From: Candidatus Heimdallarchaeota archaeon
GTDB taxonomy: Archaea; Asgardarchaeota; Heimdallarchaeia; Hodarchaeales; LC-3
DNA: 5,500 bases
Assembly (NCBI GenBank): GCA_027364495.1
Contig: DAHXPE010000369.1
Coordinates: 1 to 5,500, forward strand
Direction: 5' to 3'
Translations under genes and position numbers: made by a program
Shown here: positions 1 to 5,500 of the stretch, piece after piece
Layout of the letters: every line of letters begins with the position of its first letter
Position numbering within the stretch: position 1 is the stretch's first letter
The notes under the pieces: model-generated
Seen by the model: only the letters and a program-made list of their open reading frames with translations
Databases searched by the model: none
Told to the model about the DNA's origin: nothing

Positions 1-947
1 CTAATATTGAAGCTACTGAAGGAACTTCTTCAGGGATAAGTTTTGAACTTAAAGCGATGCATGAATTTTATAAACGAAACCACCCATCTTTACATCTTTT
101 AGGTGATAGTGGGGTAAGCAAGAATATTTTACAAAAAGGGAACTATAGAGTCAAAATTAAGAAAGTTACTAGAATATCCGAGCATGATATTGAGAACAAA
201 TTGGATCTTGGAAGAATCTTATCATTTCAAACAACATTTGGGGTGCCAGTACTTGTTCCAATCGATGATGAAGATTATTTTTATTACGAGTATAAAATAC
301 TTTATCACAATAGGAGAAAAGTAAGATACAGACGATTTTCCAAATTCTTTACGATTCCTGACGTCCTGGAAATATATATTGACAACACGGGCTCAATGTT
401 TTGGGAAGAAGATGAAAATTACAATGGATTTAATGATGGATCAAGAAGAGACATGAGTTTGAGTGTTATTTATGCATTCATTGAAGAATTGTATAAAGAA
501 AGTACGAAACAACATAAAAAGGTATTTTTACGATTCCATTCATTCTCTGAGCAACAGATAAATTCTGATTTAGTATTAATAGATGATTTTGTAACCGGAA
601 ATAGTAGTACAATAAAAACATTGTTCAACCCAAATAACGGTCATCACTTTGAGAATTTAGATGTTGAAATACCAGAAAACGATGAACAAAAACGAGTAAT
701 TATAGTGATAACTGACGGAGATCTTGTTTTAGAAGGAAGAACGGAGCGCGAAGCTAGTAAACTAGCATTACTAGCTAAAAATCCTTTAACTCAAGTAATA
801 TTGTTTGAAATGGAACAACATTTCAGTCTCGGAAAAGCAGTAAGTGGCAATAAAAAAATCTACTCATATTCAGTCAAAGATAAAGATCAGATGTTTTATC
901 AAGGTATAGATGTAATTTTAGAAAATGTATCTAAATCAAGTTTCTGA
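1..947 (+). CDS. vWA-domain protein, C-terminal part (5' end outside window)
   Basis: The frame is open from the left edge to the TGA at 945-947. The first ATG (57) has no ribosome binding site, and 18 plausible residues precede it in frame, so the true start is probably off-window. Counting from that ATG, residues 1-100 are a charged region rich in aromatic residues that I cannot assign. Residues about 103-290 look like a vWA fold: a hydrophobic strand LEIYID leads into a MIDAS-like D109-N-T-G-S113, a helix follows, and a second strand VIIVITDGD (214-222) supplies D220. MIDAS motifs bind a divalent metal and mediate protein-protein contacts. The third position is Thr instead of the usual Ser, which is a mild variation. 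No signal peptide or membrane helix is visible in this part. Many prokaryotic vWA proteins work with a MoxR-type AAA+ ATPase, but none is visible here. The substrate or partner is unknown. The vWA call is fairly firm; the subfamily is not known. Confidence 0.75.
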   Translation, partial: NIEATEGTSSGISFELKAMHEFYKRNHPSLHLLGDSGVSKNILQKGNYRVKIKKVTRISEHDIENKLDLGRILSFQTTFGVPVLVPIDDEDYFYYEYKILYHNRRKVRYRRFSKFFTIPDVLEIYIDNTGSMFWEEDENYNGFNDGSRRDMSLSVIYAFIEELYKESTKQHKKVFLRFHSFSEQQINSDLVLIDDFVTGNSSTIKTLFNPNNGHHFENLDVEIPENDEQKRVIIVITDGDLVLEGRTEREASKLALLAKNPLTQVILFEMEQHFSLGKAVSGNKKIYSYSVKDKDQMFYQGIDVILENVSKSSF

Positions 948-950
948 GGT
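946..950 (+). promoter_or_regulatory. Shine-Dalgarno-like GAGGT overlapping the vWA stop codon
   Basis: GAGGT overlaps the TGA of the upstream gene and lies only 2 nt before the ATG at 953. That is closer than the usual spacing. The overlap suggests translational coupling of the acetyltransferase to the vWA gene, though the short spacing makes this site uncertain. Confidence 0.4.
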
Positions 951-952
951 CA

Positions 953-1579
953 ATGAATTCATATAAGTTTTCTTATGCAACTCCGAATAATGCAAAGAAA
1001 ATATTTTCTCTTTTTTATACTGCCTTCAATTCAAAATTTCAATCAATGTTACCAGAATATCCTGAAAAAGGTTTTATTTTATATTATAATTATTTTTACA
1101 AAGGATTACATAAGAAAAAAGATAAAATAATAATAATTAAAGACGATAATGGTAAAATATTAGGTTTTTTAGCATTAGAAGGTCTCGGAGTACCTTTCTT
1201 TTCAAGAAACCCAAGCTTAACAGCAATCGGGAAAACAATTGCAAGTGTGGGTTTTAGAAAATTTTTAAGATTATTTGTAGGAATGTTGTTAATCGAAGGC
1301 TATCCTCCTAGTTCAGATTATCTTTACATAAATACAGTTATAATCAATAAAAATAATCAGGGACAAGGATTAGGAAAAAAATTCATTCATTTAGCAGAAT
1401 TAATAGCTCGAAAGAGGAAATTTAAAGGTATTTGTTTGTATGTAGACATTGATAATGAACAGGCAATCAAATTTTATGATAAATTAGGGTTTAGTGAAGA
1501 TTCAGGATTCGGAGGAGATTTCGTTAAAAAAATCATAGGTGTACAATATTATTCATATCGATATAAAAACCTCAAATAA
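953..1579 (+). CDS. GNAT family N-acetyltransferase
   Basis: This 208-residue protein is probably a cytosolic acetyltransferase that moves an acetyl group from acetyl-CoA to an amine; the substrate cannot be told. The C-terminal half carries the GNAT core. Strand YLYINTVIIN (123-132) leads into the acetyl-CoA pyrophosphate-binding motif A, NQGQGLG (135-141, the Q/R-x-x-G-x-G/A pattern), followed by its helix. A strand ICLYVD (160-165) and the motif B element DNEQAIKFYDKLGF (167-180) come next, with N168 and Y175 in the usual places. The N-terminal half starts in the normal GNAT manner (FSYATPNNAKKIFSLFYTAF), supporting the ATG at 953. A hydrophobic insert at about 78-116 separates the two halves and may shape the substrate pocket. 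It starts 5 nt after the vWA stop, so the two are probably co-transcribed. Family assignment is confident; specificity is unknown. Confidence 0.85.
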   Translation: MNSYKFSYATPNNAKKIFSLFYTAFNSKFQSMLPEYPEKGFILYYNYFYKGLHKKKDKIIIIKDDNGKILGFLALEGLGVPFFSRNPSLTAIGKTIASVGFRKFLRLFVGMLLIEGYPPSSDYLYINTVIINKNNQGQGLGKKFIHLAELIARKRKFKGICLYVDIDNEQAIKFYDKLGFSEDSGFGGDFVKKIIGVQYYSYRYKNLK

Positions 1580-1713
1580 AAATTTTTATCCAGGAGAATG
1601 GAAGATCAGAGAAGAAAATTTACCTAATAGCTCTTGATTTCATTCTCGAATTAAATCACATATCCAATTACAATAGCACCTGAATTTATTATTAAAGGAT
1701 AATAGATAATAGA

Positions 1714-1748
1714 TTTTAATTTTTATTCTTTAATTTTTATTATTTCTA
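1714..1748 (+). terminator. Possible oligo-T terminator for the rightward pair
   Basis: Two T5 runs lie in a T-rich stretch about 135 nt after the acetyltransferase stop, overlapping the last codons of the convergent transducer gene. Archaeal transcription commonly stops at oligo-T tracts without a hairpin. In such AT-rich DNA these tracts are common, so this is tentative. Confidence 0.3.
1715..1741 (+). repeat. Tandem 13-bp direct repeat
   Basis: TTTAATTTTTATT occurs at 1715-1727 and again at 1729-1741, separated by one C. It covers the stop codon and last codons of the leftward transducer gene. It may be simple low-complexity duplication with no function of its own. Confidence 0.5.
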
Positions 1749-2799
1749 AATTCTCTTCTAAGACTAGAGCTAAATTTGCTAATTCCTGCGAAGAAGAACT
1801 TATTGAATCCATTCCTGCCGAATGTTCTTCAGTGGTTGCACTTGCCTCCTCTGAACCAGACGCATTTTCCTGAGCAATTATTGCAATTGATTCAATATTG
1901 TCTTTAATTTTTTTGATACCTAAATCTAAAGTATGATCAAATTCTGTTATAATTCTATCTACATTAGATAAAGAGTCTTTAGTACTATCGGCTAATTGGC
2001 GAATATTATCAGCAACAACTGAAAATCCACGACCATATTCACCAGCTCGAGCAGCCTCTATTGAGGCATTTAGTGCAAGCATATTAACTTGAGAAGTTAT
2101 TGATTCAATAATTTTTGATGTCTGTTTCAATTCGTTAATTTTCGATTGAAAGGCATTGTTCAAGTCACTTGCTTCCTTTAATGCAAGATCAACTTTAAAT
2201 ACTTGTTCTTGAGAGCTTTTTGATAAATTTTGAGTTAAAGTCGAAATCTCTTCACTAGAGCTATTCATCTCTTCTGATGTAGAAGCTAGTTCTTGGGATG
2301 ACTGTTTCAAGGATTGTTTTACATTGTTTACTGAATTTGATAAAGCTATCAAAAACTGGTTTATATCATTATATGATTTAAATAATCTCCCAATTTCATT
2401 ATTTTTCTTGTATTCGTAGGTATTAGGATTTAAAATTCCTTGAGCTAAAATTTCATTCTTAGCTGTTATTTCCTCAAGTGGACGAAAAAATTTTGTAACA
2501 ATATAATAAATCATTAAAGCTAGAACGCCAACCGAAACAATTGTAGTTATAATTTGAACAATAGCTTCTGAACTAGGGTCAAGTAATCTGAAATACTCTG
2601 TAATTGTTGAAACAAAATTAATGAGCAGACCAAAAATAACAAAAATGATTACCAAGGGAAATGCGATACTATCTTTTTTATAACGATATGAGACTATGAT
2701 TATTAATGGAACTAGAATTATTATAATAATTATCGATTGTATGAAATTTCCAATCATAATATTTCTTAATTGAGAAAGTTCTATCATAATAAATACCAT
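1723..2799 (-). CDS. Methyl-accepting chemotaxis-type transducer with three TM helices and no separate sensor domain
   Basis: This 358-residue membrane signal transducer has hydrophobic helices at about 18-37, 46-66 and 79-102. A HAMP-like linker (about 103-155; FFRPLEEIT, then NEIGRLFKSYNDI) leads to a Ser/Glu/Gln-rich coiled-coil signalling region (about 155-350). The conserved hairpin tip is clear: QVNMLALNASIEAARAGEYG (237-256), then RGFSVVADNIRQLAD. This region normally contacts CheA and CheW. Differences from the consensus are QVN for QTN and ASIEAA for AAIEAA. Glu/Gln/Ser clusters such as TSEEMNSSSEE and GSEEASATTEE are possible methylation sites. The C-terminal arm after the tip is about 104 residues, shorter than in E. 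coli receptors. No extracytoplasmic sensor domain fits between the helices, so input may come from the membrane or a partner. M1 (2799) and M5 (2787) are both possible starts; neither has a ribosome binding site, as in short-leader archaeal mRNAs. No che genes are nearby. Confidence 0.9.
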   Translation of the reverse strand: MVFIMIELSQLRNIMIGNFIQSIIIIIILVPLIIIVSYRYKKDSIAFPLVIIFVIFGLLINFVSTITEYFRLLDPSSEAIVQIITTIVSVGVLALMIYYIVTKFFRPLEEITAKNEILAQGILNPNTYEYKKNNEIGRLFKSYNDINQFLIALSNSVNNVKQSLKQSSQELASTSEEMNSSSEEISTLTQNLSKSSQEQVFKVDLALKEASDLNNAFQSKINELKQTSKIIESITSQVNMLALNASIEAARAGEYGRGFSVVADNIRQLADSTKDSLSNVDRIITEFDHTLDLGIKKIKDNIESIAIIAQENASGSEEASATTEEHSAGMDSISSSSQELANLALVLEENLEIIKIKE

Positions 2800-3203
2800 T
2801 ATTTAAATTTTAATCAATCACTATATTAAACCTATATTTAAATATTAGTAATTAAATTATACTTCTTTTTGAACCATATTGTACTTATTTTTTTATTTAG
2901 GTATTTTTTCAACAATAATATTTCTAGATGCTAGATTTCAAGTCAAAACAGTAAAATAAATAAAAATTGTCTGGGTAGTTTAATTTAATAGATTGAGTAT
3001 ACTGAAAAACTCAATTTAAGCCGTTTGAAAAAGTCAAGGACATTTTTAACTTTGAAATTGTAAGTCAAATTTCTTTTTTCGATATTTTAAAAATAAAATT
3101 ATTCAGCACTCTCAGATTGGTAAAAAACCAAATAATTCCTGTTTGAATTAGATTTCACTAAAACCTATAACTGATTAGTTTAGCATGTATATAAATTGAT
3201 TAA
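2800..3203. other. 404-bp non-coding gap between the transducer and AhpD-like genes
   Basis: This is very AT-rich DNA with no credible ORF, tRNA or C/D-box pattern that I can see. It holds the likely promoter of the leftward transducer gene near 2833-2842. The leftward AhpD-like gene presumably terminates here: the leftward strand has a T6 run at 3122-3127 and a T-rich stretch at about 3086-3100. A weak 6-bp hairpin (ATTGAG at 2992-2997, CTCAAT at 3010-3015, 12-nt loop) is probably chance. Confidence 0.6.
2833..2842 (-). promoter_or_regulatory. Candidate archaeal TATA box for the transducer gene
   Basis: Read leftward, the sequence is TTTAAATATA, inside a palindromic AATATTTAAATAT stretch. 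Its centre is about 39 nt before the ATG at 2799. With the usual archaeal TATA-to-start distance of about 25 nt, the transcript would have a leader of only 10-15 nt, which fits the lack of a ribosome binding site. No clear BRE is visible, and AT richness lowers certainty. Confidence 0.4.
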
Positions 3204-3794
3204 TTAAGCATTTTTTCTTATTTCCGTTGTATCGCATAGCATATCCGAATGGATATTTAAAGCAATGTTAGTTATATTGTAGAGATGCTCACTTGCCACT
3301 AAATACACAATTTCACAAATTTCTCTTTCAGAATAGTAAACTAAAAGTCTATTAAAGGTTTGTTGATTAACCTTCTTGTTTTGTGTCAATTCAGTTACGT
3401 AATTTAAGAGAATTCGTTCTTTTTCTGTAAACAGAGGATTTGTTTCATAATCGATAATTTTATCAAATTTTTCCTGGTTAAATTTACGTTTTATGGTCAT
3501 CCATCTATTGCTATCTTGGCAAAAAAGGCATACATTCAAGTGTGAGACGTAATCACGTATAAGAAGAGCTGTTTCTTCAGGTAATATAAGTTTGTTGTCC
3601 AGAGATGGTAATTGTCTATAGAATTGACTAAAGGCAAATGGTAGGCGAGCTGAATGAACTTTTAATGGAGTGATAACTTTTCCAAATTGTCTACGGGTAA
3701 AAAAATATGCTATTTTCATTTTAAAGTTAGGAGGCGTTTCAAGGGGTTCTAAAAATGGCTTTTCTTTATCTGGAGTATAATCAATTTGTATCAA
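3204..3794 (-). CDS. Carboxymuconolactone decarboxylase / AhpD-like family protein
   Basis: This 196-residue protein resembles the helical CMD/AhpD family, whose members often carry a redox-active Cys pair. The key segment is LPEETALLIRDYVSHLNVCL followed by FCQDSNRW, giving C89-x-x-C92 after the typical acidic helix. In AhpD a His follows four residues after the second Cys; here that position is N96, with D94 nearby. Peroxidase-partner activity should therefore not be assumed. The N-terminal region (residues 26-51, MKIAYFFTRRQFGKVITPLK and onward) is typical of a long CMD subgroup found in archaea and bacteria, to my recollection. The start is a TTG at 3794: an in-frame TGA lies three codons upstream and no ATG intervenes. 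The ATG at 3719 (M26) is an alternative but would remove residues that look like part of the family N-terminus. No good ribosome binding site precedes either. Its role is unknown; neighbouring oxidoreductases suggest redox metabolism. Confidence 0.8.
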   Translation of the reverse strand: MIQIDYTPDKEKPFLEPLETPPNFKMKIAYFFTRRQFGKVITPLKVHSARLPFAFSQFYRQLPSLDNKLILPEETALLIRDYVSHLNVCLFCQDSNRWMTIKRKFNQEKFDKIIDYETNPLFTEKERILLNYVTELTQNKKVNQQTFNRLLVYYSEREICEIVYLVASEHLYNITNIALNIHSDMLCDTTEIRKNA

Positions 3795-3830
3795 ATTAAG
3801 TCAACCTATTCTAGTCATGTTTTCAAAATT

Positions 3831-3865
3831 AAAAAAATTCTGTCCTTTTTGTTAATGACAAAAAG
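3831..3865 (-). terminator. Hairpin plus T7 run downstream of the zinc-ribbon gene
   Basis: Read leftward, CTTTTTGT (3865-3858) pairs perfectly with ACAAAAAG (3852-3845) around a 5-nt loop. Seven nt later comes a T7 run (3837-3831). This would end the leftward operon containing the dehydrogenase and zinc-ribbon genes. It is preceded by a pyrimidine-rich stretch. The same AT-rich stretch lies about 35-45 nt before the TTG start of the AhpD-like gene and could also serve as its promoter. The stem is A/T-dominated, so it is weak. Confidence 0.4.
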
Positions 3866-3901
3866 AAAAGAAAGAAAACCCCTTTTTAATTATTGAATGT
3901 T

Positions 3902-4261
3902 TTAAATTACGTTTGTACCACATTCTGAACAAAATTTAGAATCTTGTTCGATTAATGTTCCACAATTCATGCAATATCTTGGTTTTAGTTTTTGTTGGTT
4001 TTGTCGATAGTTATAACTTACCATAACAGGATAATTTTGGTTATTATCAATAGGTTTTCTTCCTCTGTTATGGATATATTTGGTCCTGTGCATTGCAACA
4101 AAGAATACAAAAATTATAACAATAATAACTGGCCAAATAAAGTGAAATTTTGTTTCATATAAGAAAAACAAGATTACAGGAAATAAAATAATAAAACCAA
4201 AAGGATGATGCGGATGATGGTTATGGCAGGAATAGTGAAATTCTGGATTAGTAGCATTCAT
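3902..4261 (-). CDS. Small membrane protein: His-rich N-terminus, two TM helices, C-terminal zinc ribbon
   Basis: This 119-residue protein has three parts. Residues 9-20 (HYSCHNHHPHHP) hold six His and one Cys and could bind a metal ion. Two hydrophobic helices follow (about 21-36 and 41-57), joined by a very short loop. A polar linker with Asn and Gln leads to a zinc ribbon near the C-terminus: C97-M-N-C100 and C111-S-E-C114. The pattern YCMNCGTLIEQDSKFCSECG matches the common zinc-ribbon domain attached to many archaeal membrane proteins. With a short hairpin loop, both ends probably face the cytoplasm. Its ATG directly abuts the TAA of the dehydrogenase and has a near-perfect ribosome binding site inside that gene, so the two are surely co-translated. 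The function is unknown; a scaffold or metal-responsive role for the operon is only a guess. Confidence 0.8.
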   Translation of the reverse strand: MNATNPEFHYSCHNHHPHHPFGFIILFPVILFFLYETKFHFIWPVIIVIIFVFFVAMHRTKYIHNRGRKPIDNNQNYPVMVSYNYRQNQQKLKPRYCMNCGTLIEQDSKFCSECGTNVI

Positions 4262-5158
4262 TTAATTCACCTCCAGTTGAGTAATACCTGTTAAATTTAG
4301 ACTAAGGTCCCATAATTTCTTGGCAATAACAGCGTCATAGGATTCTTTCGATGATTTATCTGGTTTCTTCTTTTCAAAATATTGACCATTGTCAATAGCT
4401 TGTTCGGTAGCAAGGTAAATTATGGATTCAGATGCTTTTAAAGGAGTGAGAGCGAAGGGTTGATATAATTTGGCCATAATACCATAAAAACCAGGCATAC
4501 CAGAACTAACCTTGGTTTTAACACCGCCAAGATTAAGGCAAATGCTTTTGACACCAGTATTATCCACGTGTCTAGCTAATTCATACGTAAACAAAATACA
4601 TTCACGTTTAGACTGCGCATATGCCCTGAAAGCAGAATATTTATGCATTAATTGTAAATCATTAATATCAAAAGGAGCATATTTTTCAGCAGATGATACG
4701 ACATTAATTATTCTAGCAGGGGAACTTTTTTTTATGATATCAAGCAAAAGAAGAGTCAAAAGGAAGTGACCTAAATAATTAACTGCGAAATTAAGTTCTA
4801 ATCCAGATTTAGTAAGATTCCTATGCTTTTGAGGTGCAATGGCAGCGTTATTAATCAGGAGGTGTAATTTATCATGTTTATCTTTAAACTCTTTTACTAC
4901 TCTACGAATATCATCTTGAGATGATAAATCAGCTAGTAAAAGTTCATGTGATGAATTATTACTAATTTTTTTGATTTCATTTAGAACGATGAGAGATTTT
5001 TCACGATTTCGGCAAACCATAACTATGGTAAAACCAAGTTTAGCTAATTCAAAAGCTGTGGCTTTACCAATGCCGTCACTTGTTCCTGTAATCATGCAAA
5101 TTTTATCAGAGTACCTGAATTTACTTGAATTTTGATGTTCAGATTTCATTGTAATCAC
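4262..5158 (-). CDS. Short-chain dehydrogenase/reductase, retinol-dehydrogenase-like
   Basis: This is a 298-residue NAD(P)-dependent oxidoreductase with a Rossmann fold. Visible SDR motifs in order: T24-G-T-S-D-G-I-G31 (cofactor-binding TGxxxGxG), C49-R50-N at the end of strand two (Arg suggests NADPH preference), D77 in LLLADLSS, N103-N-A-A106 (variant of NNAG), N127 in NFAVNYLGHF, Ser in INVVSSA (S155/S156), and Y180-A-Q-S-K184 (catalytic YxxxK). All catalytic positions are present. The segment after the active site reads NLGGVKT where relatives usually have HPGxVxT. Length and the C-terminal pattern (NGQYFEKKKP, then LWDLSLNLTG) fit the RDH/WWOX-like classical SDRs. The substrate is unknown. 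The start is either GTG at 5158 or ATG at 5149; the GTGAT at 5158-5154 could act as a weak ribosome binding site for the latter. It follows the PPOX fragment by 12 nt and abuts the zinc-ribbon gene. Confidence 0.9.
   Translation of the reverse strand: MITMKSEHQNSSKFRYSDKICMITGTSDGIGKATAFELAKLGFTIVMVCRNREKSLIVLNEIKKISNNSSHELLLADLSSQDDIRRVVKEFKDKHDKLHLLINNAAIAPQKHRNLTKSGLELNFAVNYLGHFLLTLLLLDIIKKSSPARIINVVSSAEKYAPFDINDLQLMHKYSAFRAYAQSKRECILFTYELARHVDNTGVKSICLNLGGVKTKVSSGMPGFYGIMAKLYQPFALTPLKASESIIYLATEQAIDNGQYFEKKKPDKSSKESYDAVIAKKLWDLSLNLTGITQLEVN
4267..4274 (-). promoter_or_regulatory. Strong Shine-Dalgarno site GGAGGTGA for the zinc-ribbon gene
   Basis: The leftward strand reads GGAGGTGA, then 5 nt, then ATG at 4261. 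The site lies within the last codons of the dehydrogenase, whose TAA directly abuts the ATG. It fixes the start of the small gene and points to coupled translation. It is the only strong ribosome binding site in the window. Confidence 0.85.
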
Positions 5159-5170
5159 GATCTTTGAAAT

Positions 5171-5410
5171 TTAAAAGGAAGGTTTTATTGAAATAAAAAC
5201 AAATTTATGGTGACGAAGTTTACCAGAAGCTCTCCATAATCTAAAAATAATGCCATTTTTCTTACTAATAGCATTGTAAGCATATTTTTCATCGGTCGAA
5301 TTGATGATAGTAGCAATACCAGAAACATCGTCACCTTTTCTTACTCCACGAGCATTACAAGGATAAAAAATAATATTTGGATTATTTCTGATTCTTTTCA
5401 ACTTGTTAGC
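5171..5410 (-). CDS. PPOX-class F420-dependent oxidoreductase-like protein, C-terminal fragment
   Basis: The C-terminal part of a split-barrel flavin/deazaflavin enzyme of the pyridoxamine-5'-phosphate-oxidase-like superfamily. Counting from the TTG codon at 5401, residues 1-20 (KRIRNNPNIIFYPCNARG) match the typical KRIRxNPxVxLxPCxxRG block; KGDDVSGIATII (22-33) matches the GxxVxGxA strand; NGIIFRLWRASGKL and a final hydrophobic strand VFISIKP (68-74) complete the fold. Family members are about 120-145 residues, so roughly 40-50 N-terminal residues are missing. The TTG is probably an internal Leu: three further codons (Ala-Asn-Lys, 5410-5402) continue naturally in frame. Beyond 5410 the frame stays open to the edge, but its translation is unrelated because the sequence turns into an inverted copy of the gene's own interior. 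Binding of F420 rather than FMN is inferred from subgroup resemblance. It is first in the visible operon, 12 nt before the dehydrogenase. Confidence 0.7.
   Translation of the reverse strand, partial: ANKLKRIRNNPNIIFYPCNARGVRKGDDVSGIATIINSTDEKYAYNAISKKNGIIFRLWRASGKLRHHKFVFISIKPSF
5249..5338 (-). repeat. Left arm of a perfect 90-bp inverted repeat (inside the PPOX gene)
   Basis: This segment, codons 22-51 of the PPOX fragment counted from 5401, is identical to the reverse complement of 5411-5500. It is the native copy, since flanking sequence on both sides continues the protein family pattern. Pairing stops at 5338/5411; the other end coincides with the window edge. Confidence 0.95.
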
Positions 5411-5500
5411 AAAGGTGACGATGTTTCTGGTATTGCTACTATCATCAATTCGACCGATGAAAAATATGCTTACAATGCTATTAGTAAGAAAAATGGCATT
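5411..5500 (+). repeat. Right arm of the perfect 90-bp inverted repeat, running off the window
   Basis: An exact inverted copy of 5249-5338, after a 72-bp unique spacer (5339-5410). Read rightward it encodes the same 30 residues as the PPOX interior, starting KGDDVSGIAT and ending AISKKNGI, with no synonymous change. It reaches the last base, so its true length is unknown. It disrupts the 5' part of the PPOX gene. A chimeric join at a contig end is the simplest explanation; a real inverted duplication is possible. Confidence 0.95.

Noticed and set aside
1599..1628. Short ORF after an AGGAG sequence downstream of the acetyltransferase
   Set aside because: Only nine codons, and the AGGAG sits directly against the ATG, too close to act as a ribosome binding site.
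1697..1714. Tandem GATAATA copies as a possible repeat array
   Set aside because: Only two copies of a 7-bp low-complexity unit; no CRISPR-like spacing or longer repeat.
2992..3015. Hairpin ATTGAG/CTCAAT in the 404-bp gap
   Set aside because: A 6-bp stem with a 12-nt loop is expected by chance in DNA of this composition, and nothing around it supports an RNA gene.
4512..4769. 85-codon rightward ORF
   Set aside because: It lies fully antisense inside the dehydrogenase gene, whose catalytic motifs are all intact; the translated product resembles no family I know.
5402..5500. Reading the PPOX frame through to the right edge as one longer protein
   Set aside because: After 5410 the leftward frame is open but is the antisense of the gene's own interior, giving a hydrophobic Ser/Ile-rich translation with no PPOX N-terminal pattern.
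5249..5500. Inverted repeat as the terminal repeats of an insertion sequence or phase-variable invertron
   Set aside because: The arms are protein-coding sequence of the PPOX gene itself, the spacer holds no transposase or recombinase, and the repeat runs off the end of the window.

Overview
This AT-rich window (roughly 30% GC by eye) looks archaeal, and the gene mix fits an Asgard (Lokiarchaeia-like) genome best. The supporting signs are a fragment of an F420-type PPOX oxidoreductase, a small membrane protein with a C-terminal zinc ribbon, a candidate TATA box with a very short leader, and a strong GGAGGTGA ribosome binding site. The phylum is an inference from style and gene content; there is no marker gene here.

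Layout: two genes run rightward, then everything else runs leftward. Rightward (1-1579): the C-terminal part of a von Willebrand factor A (vWA) protein that enters from the left edge, followed 5 nt later by a GNAT N-acetyltransferase. Leftward, in transcription order from the right edge: a PPOX/F420-type oxidoreductase fragment (5171-5410), a retinol-dehydrogenase-like short-chain dehydrogenase (4262-5158), a histidine-rich two-helix membrane protein with a zinc ribbon (3902-4261), a carboxymuconolactone decarboxylase/AhpD-like protein (3204-3794), and a three-helix methyl-accepting chemotaxis-type transducer (1723-2799). The first three leftward genes form a tight operon (12-nt gap, then 0 nt). 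The AhpD-like gene and the transducer have their own upstream regions.

The PPOX fragment, the dehydrogenase and the AhpD-like protein are all redox or redox-like, so the leftward block may handle small-molecule oxidation and reduction with F420, NAD(P)H and thiol chemistry. This is inferred only from neighbourhood. The transducer lies 404 bp beyond the AhpD-like gene and need not be related.

The most notable structural feature is at the right edge. The last 90 bases (5411-5500) are an exact inverted copy of 5249-5338, an internal piece of the PPOX gene, separated by 72 unique bases. It cuts off the PPOX reading frame. The likeliest explanation is a chimeric or fold-back join at a contig end, not a new biological element. 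I saw no convincing new defence system, CRISPR array, tRNA, rRNA or transposase.
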